From positions 62,001-126,000 of the forward strand of contig NZ_PVUF01000002.1 of the NCBI RefSeq assembly GCF_003003215.1: a DNA stretch of 64,000 nucleotides, read 5' to 3'. A model generated the notes under the pieces. It saw nothing but the letters and a program-made list of their open reading frames with translations. It made no database searches and had not been told where the DNA came from. This document shows positions 1-7,685 of the stretch, piece after piece (position 1 is the first letter of the stretch; every line of letters begins with the position of its first letter). The DNA comes from Tritonibacter scottomollicae. Lineage in GTDB: Bacteria; Pseudomonadota; Alphaproteobacteria; Rhodobacterales; Rhodobacteraceae. Both the position numbers and the translations under genes were made by a program.

Positions 1-957
1 GGCAAACAGGCCGCCCGAGATCACACCGGGCAGGATCAATGGCATCTGGATCCGGAAGAAGGTCGTAATCGGTCCCGCCCCCATATTCGCAGCCGCTCGC
101 GTCAGCGAACGATCAAAACCCACCAGTGTTGCGGTGACAGTGATGATCACGAAGGGAATGCCAAGCGCCGCGTGCGCCAGAACCACACCAAAGTAGGTGC
201 CTTGCAGGCCGATCCGGCTGTAGAAGAAGTACATGCCCGCAGCCGAAATGATCAACGGCACGATCATTGGCGAGATGAGCACCGCCATGATCGCGCGGCG
301 GAAGGGAACATGCGGCTGGCTGAGACCGATCGCCGCCAAGGTTCCGAAGCTCACCGAAAGCAATGTGGCCATCGGCGCAATACTCAGGCTGTTCCACAAC
401 GCCTGCTGCCAGTCGTCATTGGTGAAAAAGTCTCTGTAGTGGCGGAGCGAGTAGCCCTCCGGATCGAACCGCAACATCTCCGGGGTGAAGGTGAAGAAGT
501 TCTCGGCGTTGAAGCTCAGCGGCATCACCACGAGGATCGGCGTGATCAGGAACACAAAGATCGCACCGCAGATCACCCGAAAACTGAAGTGCCACAGAAC
601 CTGACCGGGGGTCAGGTACGGCGGCAGGCGTTTGCGATAGCTGGAAGTCGCGAGCCAGAAGGTGAACCAGCCAGCAAACCAGCCAAAGAGCAACCCGAGT
701 ACCGCTGCGGGCAGGCCGCCGAACAGGAAGCCCAGCACGCCAAAGATCGCAGTAGTCGCCCAGCGGATCGGTTTCTGCTGGTCCAGCATATGGGTGAAGG
801 CAAAGCCCATCGCCCCCAGAAGGACAGCCCCGATCACAAGACCGAGAAGACCCGATCCCTGCGCGGTGCCAACGAAGAGGCCGAAGAAGCCCCCCGCGCA
901 GGCTGCCACTGCGGCAGTGAAGGCGGGGGTCTGATTTTGAACAGGTGTCAGTGCCAT
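1..957 (-). CDS. ABC transporter permease, PotC-like, with extra N-terminal membrane region (3' end cut by window)
   Basis: Inner-membrane permease subunit of a polyamine/opine-type ABC importer; 319 residues are visible and the C-terminus lies beyond the left edge. The ATG at 957 is 6 bases after the stop of the partner permease, so the two are co-translated. Residues about 1-105 are rich in Gly, Ala, Leu and Phe and look like three or four membrane helices. The standard PotC/PotI-like core begins only near residue 125 (helix FLITPILVVMPLSFNAENFF). It continues with the usual spacing of helices, ending in the family-typical stretch AAANMGAGPITTFFRIQMPL. Substrate is not provable, but the downstream spuC-like aminotransferase and potFGHI suggest a polyamine or related amine. 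Confidence 0.9.
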   Translation of the reverse strand, partial: MALTPVQNQTPAFTAAVAACAGGFFGLFVGTAQGSGLLGLVIGAVLLGAMGFAFTHMLDQQKPIRWATTAIFGVLGFLFGGLPAAVLGLLFGWFAGWFTFWLATSSYRKRLPPYLTPGQVLWHFSFRVICGAIFVFLITPILVVMPLSFNAENFFTFTPEMLRFDPEGYSLRHYRDFFTNDDWQQALWNSLSIAPMATLLSVSFGTLAAIGLSQPHVPFRRAIMAVLISPMIVPLIISAAGMYFFYSRIGLQGTYFGVVLAHAALGIPFVIITVTATLVGFDRSLTRAAANMGAGPITTFFRIQMPLILPGVISGGLFA

Positions 958-963
958 GTTGTC

Positions 964-2643
964 TTATCCCAACTTCACATTATCGATGCCGACGATCTTG
1001 TCATATGCCCAGTAGAGCAGCAGCACGACCGCCAGGAGGATACTCCCGAGCGCCGCCGCCAAGCCCCAGTTGAGCGAGGACGAGATGTGGTAGGCAATCC
1101 GGTTGGAAATAAAGACACCCTTGGTACCACCAACGATTTCAGGCGTGATGTAGTAGCCGATCGCCAGAATGAAGACGAGGATCGAACCCGCGCCGATACC
1201 GGGCACCGACTGCGGGAAGTAGACCCGCCAGAAGGCTGTCCAATTGGTTGCACCCAGCGATTTCGCCGCCCGAAGGTAGGTCGGGTTGATGGTCTGCATC
1301 ACCGAATACATTGGCAGGATCATGAACGGCAACAGGATGTGGGTCATTGCCACGATAGTACCGAATTGGTTGTTGATCATCACCAGGCGTGCGTCGTCGC
1401 CCACCAGTCCGAGCCAGACAAGCACATCATTGATGACACCCTGCTGCTGCAGCATGACTTTCCAGGCCGAGGTCCGCACCAACAGCGATGTCCAGAATGG
1501 CAACAGAACGAGAATCATCAGCATGTTGGCCGAGCGTGTCGGCAGGTTCGCCAAGATCCAGGCAACCGGATACCCCAGAAGGATACAGGACCCGGTAATC
1601 ATCAGCGACATGATCATCGTGCGTACAAACAGCGTCATGTAGATCTGCTGATTCTCAGGACGTGGCTCGGCGCCTTCCGGCCCCTTTTGCATGTCGATGG
1701 AATTCAGAAAATAACCGCTGGTGTACGTCGGACTGTAGGTCTGCATCGTCCGCCAGTTGCCCAAGTCGCCCCAATCCTCGTCGATTTCGAGGAATGCGGT
1801 TTTGAACGCGATCGGTTCCAGATCAGCGATGGCCGCAGCCGCAGCCTGAAGCTCTGCCGCTCCGGGACCGGAGTAACTGGCCAAAGCCTCGGCACCGCCG
1901 TCTGCCTGAACTGAGTGCGCGAAGGCCACGAAGACCGTTTCCCATGGATCTTCTTCAGCCACGACATCTTCGTCAGCGACAGCTGTAAAGAGTGCGAAAT
2001 CCGTATAGGCAACAGCCATGCGCGGGAAGAGTTCTGAGATTTCAGCGCCGGGCACAAAGCCGATGTCAGCCGCAAAACTCTCGCTCGTCAGCTGTTCCAT
2101 TTTCAAGCGCTGAGCGTCCAGAAGGGCGGTGTTGCCCTCGGCATTGCTGCCGCCTGTCATGATCTCGAACCAGAGCGCCTCGTCCTTCAGCGCCCCGTCG
2201 CTGGCACGTTCGATGGCCTTGACGTGATCTTCGCCAATATCATCCACCTTACGGCCACTGCCACGGAAGAGCGATGAAATGCCAGTCTGCTCGTAGTTCA
2301 GTCGGGTGCCAAGTTTGGTGTGCTCCTTGGCCTCGGCTGCAACGAAAAGATCGTAATAGAGGCTTTCGTAGACCGCTTCATCCGGGGTCTCACCACTGAG
2401 AGCATCCCAGTCTTCCAGCCTCACCACGGTCTCGGACAGGGTGTCGGATACGATGCGGTTCTCAACCGAGCGGAACAACATGTCCGCGATCGGGAGAATG
2501 AATGTCAGAAGAACGAAGAGCAGAAGCGGTGCGATAAGCATCAAGGCCCGCACCTTCTGCATCCTCAACGCACGGGCCAGGCTGCGCTTCAGCGGCGTAC
2601 CGTCTGCCGCAAGGACCGGGCCGGATTGAGTTGTGTCACTCAT
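964..2643 (-). CDS. ABC transporter permease, PotB-like, with large periplasmic insertion
   Basis: Second permease of the importer, 559 residues against about 280-420 usual for PotB/PotH. Helix 1 is at about residues 33-56. Residues about 58-330 then form an acidic, soluble, presumably periplasmic insertion. The conventional BPD_transp_1 core starts near residue 333 and contains the EAA loop (RAAKSLGATNWTAFWRVYF, about 458-476) that docks on the ATPase. The gene lies between the binding-protein gene (136-base gap containing a perfect hairpin) and the second permease. The reading frame is intact through the insertion, so it is not an assembly fusion as far as I can see. Confidence 0.92.
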   Translation of the reverse strand: MSDTTQSGPVLAADGTPLKRSLARALRMQKVRALMLIAPLLLFVLLTFILPIADMLFRSVENRIVSDTLSETVVRLEDWDALSGETPDEAVYESLYYDLFVAAEAKEHTKLGTRLNYEQTGISSLFRGSGRKVDDIGEDHVKAIERASDGALKDEALWFEIMTGGSNAEGNTALLDAQRLKMEQLTSESFAADIGFVPGAEISELFPRMAVAYTDFALFTAVADEDVVAEEDPWETVFVAFAHSVQADGGAEALASYSGPGAAELQAAAAAIADLEPIAFKTAFLEIDEDWGDLGNWRTMQTYSPTYTSGYFLNSIDMQKGPEGAEPRPENQQIYMTLFVRTMIMSLMITGSCILLGYPVAWILANLPTRSANMLMILVLLPFWTSLLVRTSAWKVMLQQQGVINDVLVWLGLVGDDARLVMINNQFGTIVAMTHILLPFMILPMYSVMQTINPTYLRAAKSLGATNWTAFWRVYFPQSVPGIGAGSILVFILAIGYYITPEIVGGTKGVFISNRIAYHISSSLNWGLAAALGSILLAVVLLLYWAYDKIVGIDNVKLG

Positions 2644-2735
2644 GATTGTCCCTGTTGTCTTCCCGCGTCGTTTTTTGAGAGCGGGGTTTATCTCTTCGCC
2701 GCAGGCGGGTCATGCGATGCCGCGCCGAAGAGGAG

Positions 2736-2762
2736 ACCGGAGAGCGAAGATCGCTCTCCGGT
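2736..2762 (-). promoter_or_regulatory. intercistronic hairpin behind the binding-protein gene
   Basis: A perfect 12-base inverted repeat (ACCGGAGAGCGA / TCGCTCTCCGGT) with a 3-base loop. It lies 18 bases past the binding-protein stop and before the permease gene, and has no T-run on the minus strand. Such hairpins commonly protect the 3' end of abundant binding-protein mRNA and lower read-through into permease genes; that role is inferred here. A second small hairpin (GGGCG/CGCCC) sits at 2764-2776. Confidence 0.6.
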
Positions 2763-2779
2763 ACGGGCGGTGCGCCCTA

Positions 2780-3883
2780 TTACTTAGCGAGCCAGGCTTG
2801 GAACTTCGCATCGATATCGTCGCGGTAGTCAGCCCAGAAAGAGTAGTTGTACAGGAAGGTGTTCGTGGCGTTTTCCGGATCGGTCGGCATGTGCGGCGCC
2901 ATGTCGATACCCAGTTCGGCATGCTGACCAACCAGCGGTGCGGAAGACGCACGGGCCGGACCATAGGAGATGTACTTGGCCTGATCCGCAAGACGCTGGG
3001 TGTCGGTGGCAAAGTAGATGTAGTCCAGAGCACGGGCCTTACGCTCGTCCGAGAGACCTGCCGGGATGATCCAGCCGTCCAGGTCGAACACCTGCGCGTC
3101 CCAAAGCATCGCAACCGGCTGGTCCTGCTCCTCGATCACCGAGAACAGACGACCGTTGTAGGTGGAGCCCATAACGACTTCGCCATCTGCCAGCAGCTGC
3201 GGCGTATCTGCACCAGCGGACCACCAGATCACGTTGTCTTTGATTGTGTCGAGCTTCGCCAGTGCGCGTTCCTGACCTTCCTCGGTTTCGAGAACGTCGT
3301 AGACTTCTTCCTTGGCAACGCCATCACAGAGCAGCGCCCATTCCATGTTGTTGATCGGACGCTTTTCCAGGGCGCGCTTGCCCGGGTAAGCTTCGAGATC
3401 AAAAACATCACAAACGCTGGTCGGCGCGGTGTCACCCACGAGGTCCGTACGATAGCCGAAAGTGGTGGAATAAACGATCTGCGGGATGAAGCAGTCGGAC
3501 ACCAGCAGGTCGCCAAAGTCTTCCTCGGCAGAGGTGCCATCAGGTGCTGGGGCGAGATGCTCGTCCGGGTCGATTTCCATCGCCAGGCCTTCATCGCACA
3601 GACGCATCGCATCCGCCGCAACGACGTCAACCACGTCCCATGTCACATTGCCCGCTTCGTCCATCGCACGCAGCTTGGCAACAGCCTCGGCAGAGCTTTC
3701 GTCGTTGATGATCTTAACGCCGGTCTTTTCGGCATAGGGCTCGTTGTAGGCTTTGATCTGGGAGTTGGAGTAAGCTCCGCCCCAGGACACGATGGTCATC
3801 TCATCCGCCATATCCGCGGCAAAGGCCATCGGCGCGCAGAGTGCGGTCGTGGCGACAAGTGCCGTCAGTTTACGCAGTTTCAT
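2780..3883 (-). CDS. ABC transporter periplasmic substrate-binding protein (PotD/PotF-type)
   Basis: Periplasmic receptor of 367 residues that delivers substrate to the two permeases downstream. It has a classic signal peptide (MKLRKLTALVATTALCAPMAFA) with cleavage after residue 22. It then starts like SBP_bac_8/PotD proteins (MTIVSWGGAYSNSQIKAY), and later has the WDVVDVVAADAMRLCDEG and GSTYNGRLFSV segments typical of the family. A ribosome binding site (AAGGAGAA) precedes the ATG. The ATPase gene is 95 bases upstream on the same strand. The ligand is not determined by sequence; polyamine or gamma-aminobutyrate-like amines are likely from context. Confidence 0.92.
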   Translation of the reverse strand: MKLRKLTALVATTALCAPMAFAADMADEMTIVSWGGAYSNSQIKAYNEPYAEKTGVKIINDESSAEAVAKLRAMDEAGNVTWDVVDVVAADAMRLCDEGLAMEIDPDEHLAPAPDGTSAEEDFGDLLVSDCFIPQIVYSTTFGYRTDLVGDTAPTSVCDVFDLEAYPGKRALEKRPINNMEWALLCDGVAKEEVYDVLETEEGQERALAKLDTIKDNVIWWSAGADTPQLLADGEVVMGSTYNGRLFSVIEEQDQPVAMLWDAQVFDLDGWIIPAGLSDERKARALDYIYFATDTQRLADQAKYISYGPARASSAPLVGQHAELGIDMAPHMPTDPENATNTFLYNYSFWADYRDDIDAKFQAWLAK

Positions 3884-3978
3884 ATTCGTATTCTCCTTGT
3901 TGAGACACTAATTTTCAGATGTTTCGTCCCCCGATCCTTTGGTCTTGCCGGGGGTTCCGATACGCAGTCGAACGCCGT

Positions 3979-5187
3979 TCAGGCGTCCAACGCGCGACAG
4001 TCTTCGGGCAGCCAGCCGATTTCGATCTGCTGTCCGGGCTGAAGACGAACCTGGTCAGGAGCGTTCCGGGTCTTGATGATGAACTCATCATTGCCCGCCA
4101 CTTTCAGACGCGTGCGGAAAATATCACCCATGTAGATGAATTCCAGCACCTCGGCCTTGAGCGTGTGAACACCCTCCTGCAGGCGTTCCTTGTTGTATTC
4201 GACACGCTCCGGGCGGATCGAAACGCGGGTGCGCTGACCGACTTCGGAAACGTTGATCGGCATGGCATCGATGACTTCGCCGCCGTCCAACTCGACCAGC
4301 GCACGACCGTCACTGATTTCCTTAATCACACCCTCAAGCGTGTTATTCTCACCGATGAACTGCGCCACAAAGCTGTTCGCAGGCTCTTCATAGAGCTGAT
4401 CCGGCGGTGCCAGCTGCTGGATGCGGCCATCGTCAAACACTGCGACGCGGTCCGACATGGTCAGCGCCTCGGTCTGGTCGTGGGTCACGTAAACGGTTGT
4501 GATCCCCAGCTGGTGCGCAAGATGCGTAATCTCGAACTGCATCTTTTCGCGCAGCTGCTTGTCGAGGGCGCCAAGCGGTTCGTCCATCAGAACCAGTTCC
4601 GGTTCGAAAACGAGAGCGCGTGCGAGCGCGACACGCTGCTGCTGACCGCCCGAAAGCTGAGAGGGGCGACGGCCGCCGAAGCTGCCCATCTCTACCATAT
4701 CCAGGGCGCGGGTCACTTTGGCTTCGCGCTCGGACTTGCCCATGCCACGCACCTCAAGCGGGAAGCTGAGGTTTTCGGCAATGGTCATATGCGGGAACAA
4801 GGCATAATTCTGGAACACCATACCAATACCGCGTTTGTGCGGCGGGATGTTGTTGATCGAGACCCCATCGAGGCGGATGTCGCCGTGAGTGGCAGTCTCA
4901 AAACCAGCCAGCATCATAAGGCAGGTGGTTTTCCCCGACCCTGACGGCCCAAGCATTGTCAGGAATTCGCCCTTGGGCAGAGTGAGGTTCAGGTCTTTGA
5001 CGACGAGTGTCTCACCGTCATAACTCTTTTGCACGCGTTCGAATTCAACGAACGCATCAGTATTCGACGCATCGGCCAAATCAGGCTCCCCGTTTGTTTT
5101 CTTTTTAGCGGCGGTTTTGTCCCGCTCTTTGTCTCTTAGTGTAAGCACAGCGCCGTTCCACTGTGCAACCGGATCATTGCTGTCCAT
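3979..5187 (-). CDS. ABC transporter ATP-binding protein, PotA-like
   Basis: Cytoplasmic ATPase of the same importer, 402 residues. Walker A GPSGSGKT is at residues 80-87; then come the Q-loop (MVFQNYALFPHMT), signature LSGGQQQRVALARALVF, Walker B and D-loop (LVLMDEPLGALDKQLREK) and H-loop (TVYVTHDQTEALTMSD). A C-terminal TOBE-like domain follows. The frame is open upstream to 5304, but ATG 5187 was chosen. It leaves a 200-base intergenic region with a dyad and the aminotransferase terminator; the first 42 residues (Lys/Glu-rich) are already an extension relative to PotA. It is the first gene of a four-gene minus-strand operon running off the window. Confidence 0.93.
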   Translation of the reverse strand: MDSNDPVAQWNGAVLTLRDKERDKTAAKKKTNGEPDLADASNTDAFVEFERVQKSYDGETLVVKDLNLTLPKGEFLTMLGPSGSGKTTCLMMLAGFETATHGDIRLDGVSINNIPPHKRGIGMVFQNYALFPHMTIAENLSFPLEVRGMGKSEREAKVTRALDMVEMGSFGGRRPSQLSGGQQQRVALARALVFEPELVLMDEPLGALDKQLREKMQFEITHLAHQLGITTVYVTHDQTEALTMSDRVAVFDDGRIQQLAPPDQLYEEPANSFVAQFIGENNTLEGVIKEISDGRALVELDGGEVIDAMPINVSEVGQRTRVSIRPERVEYNKERLQEGVHTLKAEVLEFIYMGDIFRTRLKVAGNDEFIIKTRNAPDQVRLQPGQQIEIGWLPEDCRALDA

Positions 5188-5252
5188 ATCGGCGTCTTGA
5201 CCACTGCCTCGACACTCCGGGACGATCAGGTCACCAACGCCAGATATAGCGA

Positions 5253-5282
5253 CCCAATAATGTCCATTTGCGTCATATTGGG
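5253..5282. promoter_or_regulatory. inverted repeat upstream of the importer operon, possible operator
   Basis: CCCAATA at 5253-5259 and TATTGGG at 5276-5282 form a perfect 7-base inverted repeat with a 16-base spacer. It is centred about 80 bases upstream of the ATPase start, in the promoter region of the importer operon. The arms are AT-rich at the inner side and spaced about two helical turns apart, as for a dimeric repressor. No regulator can be named. Confidence 0.35.
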
Positions 5283-5340
5283 ATAATTTCACCCGTGAGT
5301 ACAACAGGTGACGCTACTATTTTTTTCGCAATGCACAAAA

Positions 5341-5363
5341 AAGGGGCCGATGACGGCCCCTTT
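5341..5363 (-). terminator. intrinsic terminator of the aminotransferase gene
   Basis: GGGGCCG/CGGCCCC stem with a short loop, followed on the minus strand by TTTTTT; it begins about 28 bases past the aminotransferase stop. This separates the aminotransferase transcript from the importer operon downstream. Confidence 0.85.
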
Positions 5364-5390
5364 CCAGATGTTCGAATCACGGCCTCTAGA

Positions 5391-6797
5391 TCAATCAGCT
5401 GCCTTCAGCAGTCCTTGGTCCTTCAGCTCTGCGTAGCATTCGTCGAGCGATTTGGTAGCGCGCGCGATCAGCGTGTCGATTTCCTCACAGGTGATGACCA
5501 GCGGTGGAGAGATGATCATGCGGTCGCCGACATGGCGCATCACCAGGTTGTTGGCAAAGCAACGCTCACGACAGATGAAGCCGACTGTCCCTGCCTCAGC
5601 TGCAAATGCGGCGCGCGTTGCCTTGTTCGGCGTCAGCGCGATGGAGCCCATCATACCGACGATCTTGGCCTCTCCCACCAGAGGATGATCGCTCAAGGCC
5701 TCCCACTTCTCTTTCAGGTAGGGTCCGGCCACATCACGAACGTGCTCCACCACCTTTTCTTCCTCGATGATTCGCAAGTTCTCAAGTGCGACGGCGGCCG
5801 CCACCGGGTGACCGGAATAGGTGTAGCCGTGGTTAAACTCGTCCTGGGCAATCACGCCTGCAATCTCATCCGATACGATCGACCCGCCGATCGGCGCATA
5901 GCCTGACGACAGGCCCTTGGCGATCGTCATGATGTCGGGACGGATGCCCATGGTCTCGGATCCGAACCAGTTTCCAGTACGGCCAAACCCGCAAATAACC
6001 TCGTCCGCGATCAACAGGATCTCATATTTATCGCAGATGCGCTGGATTTCCGGCCAATAGCTCGCAGGTGGCACAATCACGCCCCCAGCCCCCTGCACCG
6101 GCTCCGCGATAAACGCGGCGACGCGGTCTTCACCCAGCTCAAGGATCGCCTGTTCAAGCTCCTGCGCCCGAGCGAGGCCGAACTCCTCAGGATCGTGGTC
6201 ACCCCCTTCGGCCCACCAGTTAGGCTGGTTGATGTGATGAATGTCGGGGATGGGCAGCCCACCCTGCGCATGCATTCCCGACATGCCCCCGAGTGATCCG
6301 GAACCCACGGAAGAGCCGTGATACGCGTTTTTGCGCGAAATGAGGATCGACTTTGTCGGCTTGCCCTTCATTGCCCAGTAGTGACGCACCATACGGATGT
6401 TCGTGTCATTTGCCTCAGAGCCGGAGCCCGCGAAGAAGACATTGTTCAAATCGCCCGGTGCCAGCTCGGCGATCTTCGCGGCCAGCGCGATGGCGGGCAC
6501 ATGGGTGGTCTGGAAGAAGGTGTTGTAATAGGGCAGCTCGCGCATCTGGCGCGCGGCAACCTCGGCCAGCTCGTCACGACCATAGCCGATGTTGACGCAC
6601 CACAGACCCGCCATCGCGTCGAGGATTTCGTGGCCCTCGCTGTCGGTCAGGGTGACACCGCTGGCGCGCGTGATGACGCGAGCCCCCTTCTGCGCGAGGC
6701 CGCCGTTGGCCGTAAAAGGGTGCATGTGATGCGCTGCATCCAGCGCTTGCAGTTCTTCGGTAGGTAGATGGTTGGTAATGACCGTCATTGATGACAC
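5391..6797 (-). CDS. spuC: class III pyridoxal-phosphate aminotransferase, SpuC-like (putrescine/omega-amine:pyruvate)
   Basis: Transfers the terminal amino group of putrescine or similar omega-amines to pyruvate, an entry step of polyamine catabolism in the cytoplasm. The 468-residue length fits class III enzymes. Visible motifs are the N-terminal MHPFTANGGLAQKGARVITR, the cofactor-binding FFAGSGSEANDTNIRMVRHY, the aspartate segment ILLIADEVICGFGRTG, and the lysine in IMTIAKGLSSGYAPIGG that forms the Schiff base. A good ribosome binding site (CAGGAG) precedes the start. It is transcribed away from potF with the GntR gene upstream on the same strand. Exact amine specificity (putrescine, taurine or beta-alanine) cannot be settled by eye, but the flanking pot genes favour putrescine. 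Confidence 0.9.
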   Translation of the reverse strand: MSSMTVITNHLPTEELQALDAAHHMHPFTANGGLAQKGARVITRASGVTLTDSEGHEILDAMAGLWCVNIGYGRDELAEVAARQMRELPYYNTFFQTTHVPAIALAAKIAELAPGDLNNVFFAGSGSEANDTNIRMVRHYWAMKGKPTKSILISRKNAYHGSSVGSGSLGGMSGMHAQGGLPIPDIHHINQPNWWAEGGDHDPEEFGLARAQELEQAILELGEDRVAAFIAEPVQGAGGVIVPPASYWPEIQRICDKYEILLIADEVICGFGRTGNWFGSETMGIRPDIMTIAKGLSSGYAPIGGSIVSDEIAGVIAQDEFNHGYTYSGHPVAAAVALENLRIIEEEKVVEHVRDVAGPYLKEKWEALSDHPLVGEAKIVGMMGSIALTPNKATRAAFAAEAGTVGFICRERCFANNLVMRHVGDRMIISPPLVITCEEIDTLIARATKSLDECYAELKDQGLLKAAD

Positions 6798-6825
6798 TCC
6801 TGAGCGAGACCTTTTGCTCAGAATA

Positions 6826-6836
6826 TGATCAAAAAT
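6826..6836. promoter_or_regulatory. TGATCAAAAAT motif, candidate regulator site upstream of the aminotransferase
   Basis: TGATCAAAAAT lies about 30 bases upstream of the aminotransferase start. A near-identical TTGATCAAAAT occurs at 7627-7637 between the GntR gene and potF. The shared, partly palindromic word in the two control regions around one GntR gene suggests an operator; two copies are weak evidence. Confidence 0.3.
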
Positions 6837-6852
6837 GGGACTGTCAATCGAA

Positions 6853-7599
6853 TCAGTTGATCGGCGTCAGCCCCGCTCGGACCTGCTCCATGCCCTGCAA
6901 CACGTCCCGTTCCATCGCCAGTGCCACCAAATCCGCATCTTTTTTGCGCAGCCCCTCAAGGATGTCCTTGTGGCGGTCTGGAAAGCTCTGGGTGCCGAAG
7001 CGTCCGCAGACGACCCGGAGCGACGGGCCGAAGCGCAGCCAGAGCCGATCAGCCAGATCCGCGAGAATGGGCGCATCGGCATGGGCATTCAGCTCAGTAT
7101 GGAATTGGTAGTTGAGCGCGAGATACCCGGGAACGTCGCCAGTTGCTATGGCCGTGTCCAACGTCAGATCAAGCGCCTCCAGAGCGTCTACATCAGTCTC
7201 TGGCATGCGTGTCGATGCGCGACGGGCAAGTTCACACTCTACTGTTTTTCTTGCGAAAATCAGCTCATCCACATCCTCGGCTCGCAATTCGGGCACCGAA
7301 ACGCGGCGATTGCCCTGAAACACCAGCGCCCCATCAGAGATCAACCTGCGGATCGCCTCACGCACAGGCGTCATGCCGGAGTCCAGCGCCTCCACCAGAC
7401 CCTGAATGGTGACCGCTTGTCCCGGCGCCAACTCCCCGAACAGGATCTGCGCCCGCAGACGCTGGTAGACCTGCTCGTGGGCGGGCAGTTTGGCGGCCCC
7501 TTCAGTGGGGGAAACAGATGGCGAATTTGGCACATTCACGAAGCTCGGATCCTTCTCAATTTCGGGCAGCTTGCACCAACGAAATGCAGATGAAAACAT
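6853..7599 (-). CDS. GntR family transcriptional regulator with FCD domain
   Basis: DNA-binding regulator, 248 residues from the chosen ATG. The N-terminal winged helix-turn-helix spans about residues 42-105 (VYQRLRAQILFGELAPGQAV, then LVEALDSGMTPVREAIRRL). A C-terminal all-helical FCD ligand domain of about 130 residues follows (FHTELNAHADAPILADLADR). The frame is open to another ATG at 7668, but that would run into the potF control region; neither start has a clear ribosome binding site. It sits between the aminotransferase (55 bases) and the divergent potF (86 bases), so it probably controls polyamine use in response to the amine or a catabolite. That role is inferred. Confidence 0.88.
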   Translation of the reverse strand: MFSSAFRWCKLPEIEKDPSFVNVPNSPSVSPTEGAAKLPAHEQVYQRLRAQILFGELAPGQAVTIQGLVEALDSGMTPVREAIRRLISDGALVFQGNRRVSVPELRAEDVDELIFARKTVECELARRASTRMPETDVDALEALDLTLDTAIATGDVPGYLALNYQFHTELNAHADAPILADLADRLWLRFGPSLRVVCGRFGTQSFPDRHKDILEGLRKKDADLVALAMERDVLQGMEQVRAGLTPIN

Positions 7600-7626
7600 A
7601 AAGTGTCTTGCCGGATGCGGCAAAAC

Positions 7627-7637
7627 TTGATCAAAAT
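7627..7637. promoter_or_regulatory. TTGATCAAAAT motif, second candidate regulator site in front of potF
   Basis: The word TTGATCAAAAT, close to the copy at 6826-6836, lies in the 86-base gap between the divergent GntR gene and potF. It is 49 bases upstream of the potF ATG, which would suit control of one or both promoters. It was noted by eye only. Confidence 0.3.
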
Positions 7638-7685
7638 AGCCCACAGCCGGACGAAAAGACTCCGGCATACACAGGGGAGATTCTC

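Noticed and set aside
172-1914. Open frame of 580 codons on the plus strand, antisense to both importer permeases
   Set aside because: The product is rich in His, Arg and Gln and has no domain; it mirrors the codon pattern of the real minus-strand genes. The minus genes have helices, the EAA loop and ribosome binding sites.
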